From assembly GCA_902772455.1 (NCBI GenBank), contig CACYAW010000022.1:1-47378 (forward strand): a DNA stretch of 47,378 bases. The letters are read 5' to 3'. A program made the translations under genes and the position numbers. Numbering within the stretch: the stretch's first letter is position 1; every line of letters begins with the position of its first letter. The notes under the pieces were generated by a model. That model worked only from the letters and a program-made list of their open reading frames with translations. It was not told where the DNA came from and ran no database searches. Positions 17,338 through 26,350 of the stretch are shown one piece after another. This DNA comes from an uncultured Bacteroidales bacterium (GTDB taxonomy: Bacteria > Bacteroidota > Bacteroidia > Bacteroidales > Muribaculaceae).

Positions 17338-18731
17338 GACTTCAAGATAATGGCAATGACGGCATTGACGTCGGAGATGTTCACCTCGTCGTCATCGTTC
17401 ACAAATGCACGGCCCCCGAATTCACTGGCCTGCCTTGTGCCCAGGATGACGCCAATCAGGCAGTTGACATCTGAGATGTTGACTTCACCATCGCCGTTCA
17501 CGTCGCCCTTTATGCCAGGCTGCTCGCCCGCATCCACGTTGCGGCCGATTTTATAGACAGCCATACCGTTATAGGCCTTGAAGGTAAACAGGGTCACCTC
17601 CTCAAAGCCCTCATCGTCAACGCCATATTCCACGGCAAAACAGTGAACGCGCAGGCCGCTGTCGTTGACCTTGCCCAGGCTGTCGGCGGGAATCTTCCAG
17701 TACTTGGTCATGCCGGCCAGCGTCTGTCCCTCGCCCAACTCACAGATGTTGGCTTGGCAACCATATCCGCCGCCGTTCATGTCGGCGATGACATAGGTCA
17801 GGAAGTCGCGTCCCTCGAGGTGGAACTCGATGCAGCCGTTAGGCGTCGCCTTGGGCCACAGGTCAGGATCCACGTCCTCGAACGAGTCAATCACCGATCC
17901 CGAGAAGTCATAGATGACGGGGGCCGTGTCAAAGCAGTCGATGTAGAACATTTTGCCACTGTAGCGTGACTCCTCGTCAGGTCCTTCAATCATCTTGATG
18001 ACCGGTGCCAGCGAGAAGCCCGTTTTGGTTTCGGGGTAGAAATTGATGACATCCATGTAGGGGTCGCCTTCAAAGCCGCCTTCCCAGTCACCGCCCTGGT
18101 CGGCATGCATGCGGTAGAGCGTGGGGAAGCCGGGGTCGGCAGTAGAGCCCGAAACGGTCATGATGTTGCACTCGGCCTCCTCAAGGGTGAGGTCACCAAT
18201 GACGTCCAGATAGTCGGTGCGCTGGGGCGCGTCGCCCTTGTCCATCTCAACGACGAGGGTCAGTTCTCCCGTCTCTATATTCACCATATAGACAGGAATA
18301 TACTGCTGGGCCGTGCTTGTCATGGGAGCCACCCAAATGTGATGAAAGTCATCTTTGCCGATGCTTGCCACGCCCAGGAAACGACCGTAGGGCGCCCCGT
18401 CCAGCGTCAACGGCAGGTCCTCCAACTGGCTGCCGTCGGCTGCCGAGAAACGGTGGATAACCGACTGCGAGATGGTGTCGTTGCCGATGATGACAGCCTT
18501 TTCCTCGCTGCGGGCCACATAGACGATGCCCTGATCCATCGTTGCCGTGCGGGCGCGCTGGTTGCAGATGGCATTGCTGGTATAATCAGTGCCACTGTGT
18601 ACACGGTCAAAAATCCACTTGTTGACTATCTTGATGCCGTTGACCTCGGGATAGGTCTGGCCGTCGGTTACCGCCATGACACTCAAGGCAGTAGTGAATA
18701 CAGCGAATAAAAGAAGTAAAGATTTTTTCAT
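17334..18731 (-). CDS. Secreted propeller-like protein with dockerin-like C-terminus (paralogue 1)
   Basis: 465 residues, signal peptide MKKSLLLLFAVFTTALSVMA. The body has repeating strand-rich blocks (GIVYVARSEEKAVIIGNDT, VIHRFSAADGSQLEDLPL, HHIWVAPMT, IPVYMVNIETGELTLVVEMD, FTFKAYNGMAVYKIG) that suggest a beta-propeller, with no catalytic motif I can name. Two dockerin loops close it (DVNGDGEVNISDVNCLI and FVNDDDEVNISDVNAVI), with a longer linker between them than in the proteases. It is the same length as the neighbouring gene upstream and similar along its whole length. It overlaps the phosphodiester glycosidase by 4 bp, so they may work together. Binding or scaffold role is inference. Confidence 0.88.
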   Translation of the reverse strand: MKKSLLLLFAVFTTALSVMAVTDGQTYPEVNGIKIVNKWIFDRVHSGTDYTSNAICNQRARTATMDQGIVYVARSEEKAVIIGNDTISQSVIHRFSAADGSQLEDLPLTLDGAPYGRFLGVASIGKDDFHHIWVAPMTSTAQQYIPVYMVNIETGELTLVVEMDKGDAPQRTDYLDVIGDLTLEEAECNIMTVSGSTADPGFPTLYRMHADQGGDWEGGFEGDPYMDVINFYPETKTGFSLAPVIKMIEGPDEESRYSGKMFYIDCFDTAPVIYDFSGSVIDSFEDVDPDLWPKATPNGCIEFHLEGRDFLTYVIADMNGGGYGCQANICELGEGQTLAGMTKYWKIPADSLGKVNDSGLRVHCFAVEYGVDDEGFEEVTLFTFKAYNGMAVYKIGRNVDAGEQPGIKGDVNGDGEVNISDVNCLIGVILGTRQASEFGGRAFVNDDDEVNISDVNAVIAIILKS

Positions 18732-18781
18732 ATCGATATGGTTTTATGTGATTGGTTATGTCGTTGTTTTGAACAAAGAAT

Positions 18782-18829
18782 GCCGCGGATTGGACGCGGA
18801 TGTGAAGGACACTCCGTGCAATCCGCGGC
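18782..18829. repeat. Intergenic hairpin repeat
   Basis: An inverted repeat with perfect 11-bp arms GCCGCGGATTG (18782-18792) and CAATCCGCGGC (18819-18829) and a partly pairing interior. It lies between the two 465-aa genes. A second small hairpin TCCCC-TCTT-GGGGA follows at 18845-18858, next to the stop of the upstream gene. Confidence 0.75.
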
Positions 18830-18863
18830 TATGACTGTTTTGCTTCCCCTCTTGGGGACACTA

Positions 18864-20261
18864 TCAGTTATTCAGAATAATGGCGATAACGGCATTGACG
18901 TCAGAGATGTTCACCTCGTCGTCATCGTTCACATATGCGCGGTCACCGAACTCGCTGACCTGCTTTGTGCCCAGGATGACGCCAATCAGGCAGTTGACAT
19001 CGGAGATGTTGACCTCGCCGTCACCGTTCACATCGCCCTTCAGGCCAGGCTGCTCGCCACTGCTCACGTTAGTGCCGATCTTGTAAACGGCCATACCGTT
19101 ATAGCACTTGAAGATGAACAAAGTCACCTCCTCGTTGCCCTCGTCATCGACACCATATTCCACGTTCATGCTCTGAACGCGCGTGCCACCATCGCTGGTA
19201 CGGCCCAACTCGTCGGGTACCATCCAGTAGCGCTGCATGCCCTCCAAGGTCATGCCCTCGCCCATTTCACAGATGTATGACTGGCAAGCCTTGTTAATCC
19301 CCGTGGACTCGACCACACCATCGTACTGTGCAGCCACATATACGATGAAATTGCGGCCTTCAAGGGTGAACTCGCACACACCGTTGGCGCCCACGTCCAT
19401 GGGTAACAAGCTGGGATCGACATTCTCAAACGAATCCACGATCGTACCTGTTTCATCATAGAGGATAGGCGATGTGGTGAAGCCGTCGATATAGAACAGT
19501 CTGCCGCTGTAGAGCGATTCTTCATCCTCGCCAAGAATCATCTTCACCACGGGAGCATAGCCCCACTGGGTGACCGTCTCGGGATAGAAGTCCAAAATGG
19601 CAAGATAGGGATCGCCCTCAAAGCCGCCTTCCCAGTCACCATCCTGATCGGCATGCCAGCGGTATACATACTCTGAGCTGGCACCGACCGACATGATGTT
19701 GCACTCGGCCTGTTCACGCGTTAAATCACCCATCACATCGATGTAGTCGCAGCGCTGCACGGCATCGCCCTTGTCGAGTTCAGCCACCAAGGTGAGAGCA
19801 CCCGTTTCCTCATCCACCAGATAAACGTCATGAATCGCAGCCTTCTCACTCGAGTAAGGTGACATATACAGGTGTCCGAAATGGTCCACACCCACCGTAT
19901 TACTGCTCAAGACGGCACCGCCATAGATGGCGCCATTGAGCGTCAAGGGCAATTCCTTGATCAGATTGCCATTGGTGGCATCCACCTTGTAAATGACGCT
20001 CTGTGCCAGGGTATCGTTGCCTTGAATGACCGCATTGGCATTGGAACGGGCGATGTAGATATAGCCATCTTTCATCACAGCCGTACGGGCACTCGTGTTG
20101 CAATAGGGCATGCTTGCCCACACATCCTGAGTGTGATAACGGTCTTGAATCCACAGGTTAACAATATTGATACCGTTCACCGGTTCATACTTCACGCCAT
20201 CGGTCGTTGCCCACGCCGTGGCACTGGTCAGTAAGAGCAAAAGAAGTAGTAATTTCTTCAT
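18864..20261 (-). CDS. Secreted propeller-like protein with dockerin-like C-terminus (paralogue 2)
   Basis: 465 residues with signal peptide MKKLLLLLLLLTSATAWA. It shares the whole layout with the downstream gene: GINIVNLWIQDRYHT, ARTAVMKDGYIYIARSNANAVIQGNDTLAQSVIYKVDATNG, DKGDAVQRCDYIDVMGDLTREQAECNIMSV, DWEGGFEGDPY, EVTLFIFKCYNGMAVYKIG, and nearly the same dockerin tail. The pair clearly arose by tandem duplication. No enzyme motif was recognised; the repeated strand pattern suggests a propeller or lectin-like fold. Function is unknown. Confidence 0.88.
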   Translation of the reverse strand: MKKLLLLLLLLTSATAWATTDGVKYEPVNGINIVNLWIQDRYHTQDVWASMPYCNTSARTAVMKDGYIYIARSNANAVIQGNDTLAQSVIYKVDATNGNLIKELPLTLNGAIYGGAVLSSNTVGVDHFGHLYMSPYSSEKAAIHDVYLVDEETGALTLVAELDKGDAVQRCDYIDVMGDLTREQAECNIMSVGASSEYVYRWHADQDGDWEGGFEGDPYLAILDFYPETVTQWGYAPVVKMILGEDEESLYSGRLFYIDGFTTSPILYDETGTIVDSFENVDPSLLPMDVGANGVCEFTLEGRNFIVYVAAQYDGVVESTGINKACQSYICEMGEGMTLEGMQRYWMVPDELGRTSDGGTRVQSMNVEYGVDDEGNEEVTLFIFKCYNGMAVYKIGTNVSSGEQPGLKGDVNGDGEVNISDVNCLIGVILGTKQVSEFGDRAYVNDDDEVNISDVNAVIAIILNN

Positions 20262-20320
20262 AATAAGTTGGTTATTAAGTTATTGTATTTTATTTAGCTT
20301 TCTATCCTGTTTAATTTTAG

Positions 20321-20351
20321 CAAAGTAACACAAAAAATCGCTACTTTCAAA
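20321..20351 (-). promoter_or_regulatory. Possible promoter of propeller-like paralogue 2
   Basis: The minus strand has TTTTG-type sequence at 20348-20351 and, 19 bp on, TTACTTTG (20321-20328), a variant -7 box with one base less between TA and TTTG than the consensus. Confidence 0.4.
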
Positions 20352-20365
20352 ATTTGGCTGAACAA

Positions 20366-21781
20366 TTATTTATCCAAAACATAACCTAACTGCTCATCCA
20401 TCCAGGCGAGACGCTCATGTAGCCACTGCTTTAGATAAGCCACCTCGTCCTGATAGTCCTTAGCGATATAGTAGTTGGGCCACACATACTGCCCCCATCG
20501 GGGCCATGCCTGGCTGTTGCGGGCCTCGGCACCATGCGAGGTGAGCAGGTTAGCCAGCGAGTCAACGGTAGCCATGATGCGGCTTTCGCTCAGGTTGGCG
20601 GCACGCATCTGCGCCCACCGGGCCTTTACGGCGGCCACATAGTCCGGATCGCTGTTCAGACGATACCACCAGAAAGGCACCAGATAGACCTCGCCGGCAC
20701 CATACAGCACGTCGTTGCTCTGGTAAATCCACGTGTCGGTGCGCCAGCCGTCGCAATTCTTGGTATTGCCATAAGCCAGATTGGTGTCCCAAATCACCAT
20801 CTTGAAACGCCCGTCAATGGCATCGCGGCGCTTGTAAAACTTGCCGCTCAGGCGGTATCCGTCCACATTGTGTCCCAACTCGGTGGCCAGTTGATAATCG
20901 ATGAACGAGGCCACGTCGATGTAGCGTCGGTAGCCCGCCTGAGGATCACGATAACCGGGTGAGGCGAATGCTGCCTCCATCTGATTGATGCGGCCGTTGA
21001 TATAGGCCAGCTGACGCTCATTCAATTCCTCCAAGTCGGGCGATTTGTACTGGAACAGTATCACCTTGTCCTTGTAGGGCACCCCCTTGCTGCTCACGGG
21101 ATGATAATGCGAGGTATAAGTCGGCTCATCGTTACAGTCCACCTCCATCAGGTAATCACCCGTGAGGGCATCACCGTGCTTGCCGGGTTTGTCAAGATTC
21201 AAGCGGTGTTTCCCCTTGGAAACCACCTCACACAGGATATATACGCCATAATAGGTGCCGTTGAGGAACACCTCACAATAGCGGCCCTGCGGGGTGTACT
21301 CCATCCACGGACGCATCAGTTCATAAGTGAGCATGTCACGCATCATGCTCTTGTCGGAATACGGTGCCATCAGGGCCCAGTTGTCATCCTTGCCCATTCC
21401 CAGGATTTTGACCTTTTTCTTAGAGCCATACTTGAGCGTGCCATCCATCGTGCGGAAGGAGTATGGTTTCTTGGGACTGTCGTTGTAGGTCGAGTTGCCG
21501 CGGTAACGCAGGGCGATGTGACCAGCGTAGTCGATGCGTTGCCCCGGATGGGCAACGGTGTCGGCATAGTTGAGGTTCCCCGGTCCGTTGTCGATGATTT
21601 TCATGCGGGCATCGATGCGCCGATAGCGGTCAATATCCCTGGCGCCCACCTCAATCCACACGATGGGCAGATTGGTCGAGGTAAGCTCCACTCCAGTGTC
21701 GTCAGGAGGGAAATTGGCCCGCTCACGCTTGCAAGCCAGCAGCGTGAGTATCAGCATCATTATGAAAATCAGTCGCTTCAT
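20366..21781 (-). CDS. CotH kinase family lipoprotein
   Basis: 471 residues, with lipobox LLAC (Cys17), so probably a lipoprotein. It matches the CotH family of atypical protein kinases: ALRYRGNSTYNDSPKKPYSFR at about 91-111, GMGKDDNWALMAPYSDKSMMRDMLTYEL, YCEVFLNGTYYGVYILCEVV, LMEVDCND, and GRFKMVIWDTNLAYGN, where the conserved D of the WDxxxAYG motif is seen. Bacillus CotH phosphorylates spore coat proteins; in Bacteroidetes the family is common on secreted proteins of unknown role. It lacks the dockerin tail of its neighbours. It follows the GH10-like gene by 38 bp, so the two are likely co-transcribed. Confidence 0.88.
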   Translation of the reverse strand: MKRLIFIMMLILTLLACKRERANFPPDDTGVELTSTNLPIVWIEVGARDIDRYRRIDARMKIIDNGPGNLNYADTVAHPGQRIDYAGHIALRYRGNSTYNDSPKKPYSFRTMDGTLKYGSKKKVKILGMGKDDNWALMAPYSDKSMMRDMLTYELMRPWMEYTPQGRYCEVFLNGTYYGVYILCEVVSKGKHRLNLDKPGKHGDALTGDYLMEVDCNDEPTYTSHYHPVSSKGVPYKDKVILFQYKSPDLEELNERQLAYINGRINQMEAAFASPGYRDPQAGYRRYIDVASFIDYQLATELGHNVDGYRLSGKFYKRRDAIDGRFKMVIWDTNLAYGNTKNCDGWRTDTWIYQSNDVLYGAGEVYLVPFWWYRLNSDPDYVAAVKARWAQMRAANLSESRIMATVDSLANLLTSHGAEARNSQAWPRWGQYVWPNYYIAKDYQDEVAYLKQWLHERLAWMDEQLGYVLDK

Positions 21782-21819
21782 TTCAGTTTTGTCATCAAAA
21801 GAACCGTCCCTATTTTACC

Positions 21820-24393
21820 CTAAGAGGTGAGGATGATGAGGATAATGGCATTGACGTCAGCGATGTTGATTTCGCCATCGCCGTTGACATCGGCGCGTGG
21901 ATTGTCGGCCCCGCCACCATTGAGGATGAGGGAAATAACCGCATTCACATCGGCGATATTCACCTCGCCGTTGCCGTTGACATCGCCACGCAGGCTTTCG
22001 CGGTACACAAATGAGCGAATATCGCAATAGTCGGTATATTGTACATTAGTGCCTGTAGCCAGCGTGCGATAGGCATAACGAGCCCTCACATAGTAGGTAT
22101 TGCCATCAACGAGTTTACCAGCTCCCTTGATGTCTCCCAAACGGGGCGTCTCGAAGATGCCGCCATCGATAGTGCCATTGTAAGAAGTGCGGTTGGGAAA
22201 GGTCTCCGAAGCGCTGATCTGCACCCTCAACGAGCCAACACCCTCGACAGGCTCAAATTTCACCACACTGGTTGAATAAAGCAATGTGTCGCCTTCTCCG
22301 GGAACGATATACACGGGCACGGGAGGGATGGCCTCAACCGTGGTGAATGAGGTCACCGGTGTGACGACTGTAGTCGTGCCGTAGGTGGCTGTTACCCTTG
22401 CGTAATAGTCAGTGGCTCCGGCAAAGCAGTATTGGGGAACTTGCCACTGGGCCGCCACCAATTTAACGCTGTCAGGATGGCTCATCGTTGCCGTCGTGGA
22501 GAGTTCCAGCACATATTCTGTTCCCGGAGCGCCTGCCGTCCAGGTGATGACAGGCGTCAACGGTACCGCCGTGGCACCACTGGCAGGCGAAATGATGTGC
22601 ATCTGACCCAGCGTGAACCGGCGCAAGTCGCTTGCGTTGTCCCACTGGTTGAGTCCGCGTGCCACGACACGCCACCAGTAAGTGCCGGCCTTGAGGCCCG
22701 GAATGCGGGGCAACGGACAGTTCGTCGAATCCACCTCGACATGAGCCACCAGGGAATCCATCTGCTCATCGGCATAGACCTGCACGACATAGGTAGCAGC
22801 ATCGCCACTCCATTGCAGGAACGACAATTCAGGCACCTCGGCACCATCCTCGGGATAAAGCAATACCGGTTGGGCGGCTTGCGTGGGAACCACGCCTGGC
22901 GTGACGGGGGCATACTCGTTTTCCCATCGGTCCAGGATGGTCACGGCATAACGGTAACCGTCGCGCATGCTGGCGGGAAGGGTATAAGAAGCCCAATAGG
23001 TCACACCCTGAATGTACTGCGCCTGGCAATGGAAGCCGCTGTCATCCACCCCGTCGGGGATGGCATAAATGACATAGCGCACATTGGGGATGCTGTCCCA
23101 AGTGAGCGTGCCGTCCTGATAGCTGAGGTTGGTCACTGTGGAATAACTCTGGTCAGGCTCGAGCCATGCTGGAGCGGGATTGAGGGCAATGGTCGAATAA
23201 AGGCTGTCCTTGAGCCAAGTGCGCAACTGGCGGACCTTGCCGTCGATTTTCTCTTTCTTGTTGCGCCAGGTACCATAGCGGAAATAGACCATGCCGGGGT
23301 TGCCGCCAGCGGCCATCGCCTCGCGCATGACGCGTCCCTGCTTGACGAATTCGGCCAGTGTCCAGCCCTCCTCGTCAGGAACCCACTGGCTGATAAAAAC
23401 GTGGCGGTTGAAGCGGGCAGCCATTTTGCCCCACCAGGTAGTGACACCAGTAAAGGTGCCCGTCGTTTTCCAATAGACCTGCGGAGCCAGGAAGTCGATG
23501 GTGCCACGGGTCAGCCATGCCATGGGATCGCTGTAAATCTGGTTATACTGCCAGTCGCTGCCCACGGGGCAAGGCTCGACGCCATATTTGTCGGCAACGG
23601 CTTGGGAAGTACAAGCCACACCAGCCGGCCCTATGCCGAACCGCACCCAGGGCTTGGTCGATTTTACCATGTCATTGACATCCTTAACCATCTGGTTGAC
23701 GTTCTCGCGGCGCCAGTCACCCTGGGACATCGTGCCGCCCGCAGCCCGATAGGCGTTATACAGGTCGGCATCGAGTGAGAACGACGGATTGTCCTGATTA
23801 TAGAAATAGTCGTCAAACACCAGTCCGTCAACGTCATACTTTACCAAAATGTCCTTGCACACGTCCACCACGCGCTGGCGCACCTCGGGGAGGCCAGGGT
23901 TGAGCACCGTCTCATAGCTCGTGGTCAACAGCCACTCGGGATGGGTGTTGACATAGTCGAGTTCGCTATCCCCCCACATCTCGCTGCCATGAGCATAGCG
24001 GTAAGGGTTGACCCAAGCATATACCTCAATGCCGCGCTTGTGGGCCTCTTGAACAAGGAACTCAAACGGGTCGAACGCCGGTGCCTCTCCGCGCTTGCCC
24101 GAGATATAGCTGGACCAAGGCTCATAAGCCGAATTGTACATCGCGTCGCACATCGCCCTGACGTGGTAATAGACCGCATTGATGTGATTAACGCGCAATG
24201 TGTCGAGCATCTTGCAGCAGGCATTCTTCACAATGGGCGTATTGCTTGCCGTGATGGACCCGCTGGGCCAATCGTTGAGGTAGGCCGTTATCCACATGCC
24301 TCGCTGCTCACGCTTGGGCGGCGTGTCAGGAGTAATGGCAAAACTGGCGACAAATGTCACCAGCAATGCTATTATGGTTATTCCTCTCTTCAT
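21820..24393 (-). CDS. Secreted GH10-like glycosidase (DUF187/DigH type) with dockerin-like C-terminus
   Basis: 857 residues, signal peptide 1-19. Residues about 27-380 match the glycosyl hydrolase-like 10 family (DUF187; E. coli DigH, Bacillus YngK): REQRGMWITAYLNDWPS, NAVYYHVRAMCDAMYNSAYEPWSSYISG, HKRGIEVYAWVNPYR, LNPGLPEVRQ, VDGLVFDDYFY (Asp194, Asp195) and WVRFGIGPAG. DigH cleaves denuded peptidoglycan glycans; other members are uncharacterised. C-terminal to it are about three fibronectin III-like modules (about 420-800) and two dockerin loops (DVNGNGEVNIADVNAVI, DVNGDGEINIADVNAII). Only 111 bp, holding a perfect palindrome, separate it from the SusCD-locus lipoprotein upstream, and I see no promoter there, so it may be part of that transcript. 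Confidence 0.9.
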   Translation of the reverse strand: MKRGITIIALLVTFVASFAITPDTPPKREQRGMWITAYLNDWPSGSITASNTPIVKNACCKMLDTLRVNHINAVYYHVRAMCDAMYNSAYEPWSSYISGKRGEAPAFDPFEFLVQEAHKRGIEVYAWVNPYRYAHGSEMWGDSELDYVNTHPEWLLTTSYETVLNPGLPEVRQRVVDVCKDILVKYDVDGLVFDDYFYNQDNPSFSLDADLYNAYRAAGGTMSQGDWRRENVNQMVKDVNDMVKSTKPWVRFGIGPAGVACTSQAVADKYGVEPCPVGSDWQYNQIYSDPMAWLTRGTIDFLAPQVYWKTTGTFTGVTTWWGKMAARFNRHVFISQWVPDEEGWTLAEFVKQGRVMREAMAAGGNPGMVYFRYGTWRNKKEKIDGKVRQLRTWLKDSLYSTIALNPAPAWLEPDQSYSTVTNLSYQDGTLTWDSIPNVRYVIYAIPDGVDDSGFHCQAQYIQGVTYWASYTLPASMRDGYRYAVTILDRWENEYAPVTPGVVPTQAAQPVLLYPEDGAEVPELSFLQWSGDAATYVVQVYADEQMDSLVAHVEVDSTNCPLPRIPGLKAGTYWWRVVARGLNQWDNASDLRRFTLGQMHIISPASGATAVPLTPVITWTAGAPGTEYVLELSTTATMSHPDSVKLVAAQWQVPQYCFAGATDYYARVTATYGTTTVVTPVTSFTTVEAIPPVPVYIVPGEGDTLLYSTSVVKFEPVEGVGSLRVQISASETFPNRTSYNGTIDGGIFETPRLGDIKGAGKLVDGNTYYVRARYAYRTLATGTNVQYTDYCDIRSFVYRESLRGDVNGNGEVNIADVNAVISLILNGGGADNPRADVNGDGEINIADVNAIILIILTS

Positions 24394-24466
24394 AGTTCCG
24401 TTGTTATGGGCGGTGTGTGATAATGATGACTTGGTTAAGTGATCGTGCTTACTCGCCTCTCGATAG

Positions 24467-24488
24467 GAGACGCAAAATTTTGCGTCTC
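24467..24488. repeat. Perfect 22-bp palindrome
   Basis: GAGACGCAAAA followed directly by its complement TTTTGCGTCTC. It lies between the PKD lipoprotein and the GH10-like gene. The core GAGACxCAAAA...TGCGTCTC recurs at 41108-41140 after the aldolase gene, so this is a dispersed element; a terminator or attenuator role is possible. Confidence 0.85.
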
Positions 24489-24504
24489 TACATTCTTCGC
24501 TCTT

Positions 24505-26235
24505 TTAGAACAGGTTGGTCAGGCGGGGGTTGATGCACACGCCCAGAATCCTGTCCTTGTTGCCGTTGAAGTTATAGACCTTGCCGTCATCGGGATTGAA
24601 GTAATACAAGCCCGTGGTGTAGGTCTTCTCGGTCGTGGCGGCACGGAAGCCGAAATAGACGTAGTGGGTCTGGGCATCAACAGCAAACTGCGTGGTGTAA
24701 ACACCCTCGGCATCGGTCGTGTTGATGGGATCGGCCTCCATGGTGATAAAGTGGACGTACTTGTCATAGGTCACCGTGGCGTTCTCGGCTGGGATGGCGT
24801 ACTGGGTGAAGCCCACACCGGGGGTGGTACCCTTGGTCATCCACACATACAGGTAGCCCAGGTCTTCGTCGAGTGTGAAGGCGCGCGGCTGCGTCGTTTC
24901 GAGCACGATGGGATGAGGCACGGGCACGCCGGTGCCGGTCTTGCCGATGTCACTCGTGCGGAAGCGGTAAATACCGTTACCCGAATAATTCTTGCTCCAC
25001 CAGAACATGCCCGTCTTGTCGAGGTAAAGGCCCGTGTGGATAGCGCCATAGGCGATACCCTGACCATAGTAACTCAACTGGTTGTTGACGACGAAATAGC
25101 CTGCCGTACTGGTGTAGTTGGTTTGCTCGGTCTCGCCACGTGCCGTGAGCGGGAGCGTACGGATGCCCGTGTTGCGGTCGGTGTAGTAAAGGGTCGTGCC
25201 GTCGGTGCAACCCTGGAAGGGGTCGTTAAAAGCAGGACCGCCCACGTTGGTGACCATCACGTTAGTCACCGATCCGTCGGCACTCATGACGGTGATCTTG
25301 CCATCGCCCAGGTTGCCAGCCTCGTCGTTGATGTAGTAATACTGCTTGCCGCAGTCCAGGATATAGATGTTATCCTGCTCGATGGTGGCACTGTCGGTCA
25401 CGGTCTTCTCGGTGGCAAACACGAGCGTAGTGGGCATGTTGCCCGAGCTAACGCCCATATCAAACGGCAGGTTCTTGGTGCCGGCGGGCAACTTGGAAAG
25501 ATCCACCAGTTTTACAGCCATGATGTTACCGCCCTGAGTGGCATAATAGAGCGTTGGGGCAGGAATCGACGAGCCCACCTGCACATTGACGTAGCTGTCC
25601 TCCAGACGGCGGTTCTCACCGTTGATGTCAAACCACGTCTGCAAGGTAATCTTCTGTGATCCGATGTTGCTGAAGGTCAACTTGCCGGGGTTGTCAGTCG
25701 TTCCGTCCGCATGGCTGTAACCCTCAAAAGTCGAGATCAGGTTGCCCTCGGCGTCACGTGTGCCCTCGGGGAAAGTCCACACATACTTGCACACCAGGTT
25801 CTCGGGATTGGGCAACTCGATGTCGAGTTTCACGTCCACATCGTTGATGACAACCGGTGTCGCACTCTGCTCAACCACGCTCAACAGGGGAGCGATGTCA
25901 TAGATGAGCAACGGATAGGTGCGACTGCCCACGCCGTCAACCGTCAACGTCACCTGATAGATACCGGCCTTGTCATACTTGTGAGACGGGTTCATTTCGG
26001 TCGAGGTCGTTCCGTCGCCGAAATCCCACGTCACCTGTCCCGACTTGGACGAGGTATTGGTGAACTCGACGGTCGATACCACATAGAAGTCCAGACCATA
26101 GCGGTCATCGTCCACTCTGTAGGTGAAATCCACATCCTTGGTGGCGAAATTGTCATAATCGGGCGTCTTGTCAATACAGGACACCGCCATCATCGCCATC
26201 AGTATCAGAAATGATATTTTATTGAATGTCTTCAT
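24505..26235 (-). CDS. PKD-domain surface lipoprotein of the SusCD locus
   Basis: 576 residues with lipobox AVSC (Cys20). A PKD domain lies at about 45-115 (VTWDFGDGTTSTEMNPSHKYDKAGIYQVTLTV). The rest (about 210-576) is strand-rich and propeller-like, with repeated readout-style segments (DNIYILDCGKQYYYIND, GTTLYYTDRNTGIRTLPLT, GLYYFNPDDGKVYNFNGN). It holds the SusE/SusF position, last of four genes after SusC, SusD and another lipoprotein, so a surface glycan-binding role is likely (inference). No catalytic motif was seen. The gap before it carries inverted heptamer repeats. Confidence 0.85.
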   Translation of the reverse strand: MKTFNKISFLILMAMMAVSCIDKTPDYDNFATKDVDFTYRVDDDRYGLDFYVVSTVEFTNTSSKSGQVTWDFGDGTTSTEMNPSHKYDKAGIYQVTLTVDGVGSRTYPLLIYDIAPLLSVVEQSATPVVINDVDVKLDIELPNPENLVCKYVWTFPEGTRDAEGNLISTFEGYSHADGTTDNPGKLTFSNIGSQKITLQTWFDINGENRRLEDSYVNVQVGSSIPAPTLYYATQGGNIMAVKLVDLSKLPAGTKNLPFDMGVSSGNMPTTLVFATEKTVTDSATIEQDNIYILDCGKQYYYINDEAGNLGDGKITVMSADGSVTNVMVTNVGGPAFNDPFQGCTDGTTLYYTDRNTGIRTLPLTARGETEQTNYTSTAGYFVVNNQLSYYGQGIAYGAIHTGLYLDKTGMFWWSKNYSGNGIYRFRTSDIGKTGTGVPVPHPIVLETTQPRAFTLDEDLGYLYVWMTKGTTPGVGFTQYAIPAENATVTYDKYVHFITMEADPINTTDAEGVYTTQFAVDAQTHYVYFGFRAATTEKTYTTGLYYFNPDDGKVYNFNGNKDRILGVCINPRLTNLF

Positions 26236-26350
26236 ATTCTAAAAGTTTTAAGTTTTTAGTCTTAAGTTGTAAGTGATAATACTTTTTGCTATCTGTTTGA
26301 ACGGGCGATAGTAATCATACTAAAAACTTACAACTAAAAACTTACAACTA
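26236..26350 (-). repeat. Inverted heptamer repeat blocks in the Sus operon
   Basis: Two 7-bp-period blocks flank a short unique loop. Read on the minus strand, TTGTAAG/TTTTTAG units run from the stop codon of the 348-aa lipoprotein gene, and complementary ACTTACA/ACTTAAG/ACTAAAA units run up to the next ATG. The two blocks could pair to form a hairpin in the mRNA. Confidence 0.85.

Noticed and set aside
22432-23778. 448-residue plus-strand frame opposite the GH10-like gene
   Set aside because: Antisense shadow of a well supported gene.
24439-25659. 406-residue plus-strand frame opposite the PKD lipoprotein
   Set aside because: Antisense shadow; no signal peptide or recognisable motif.
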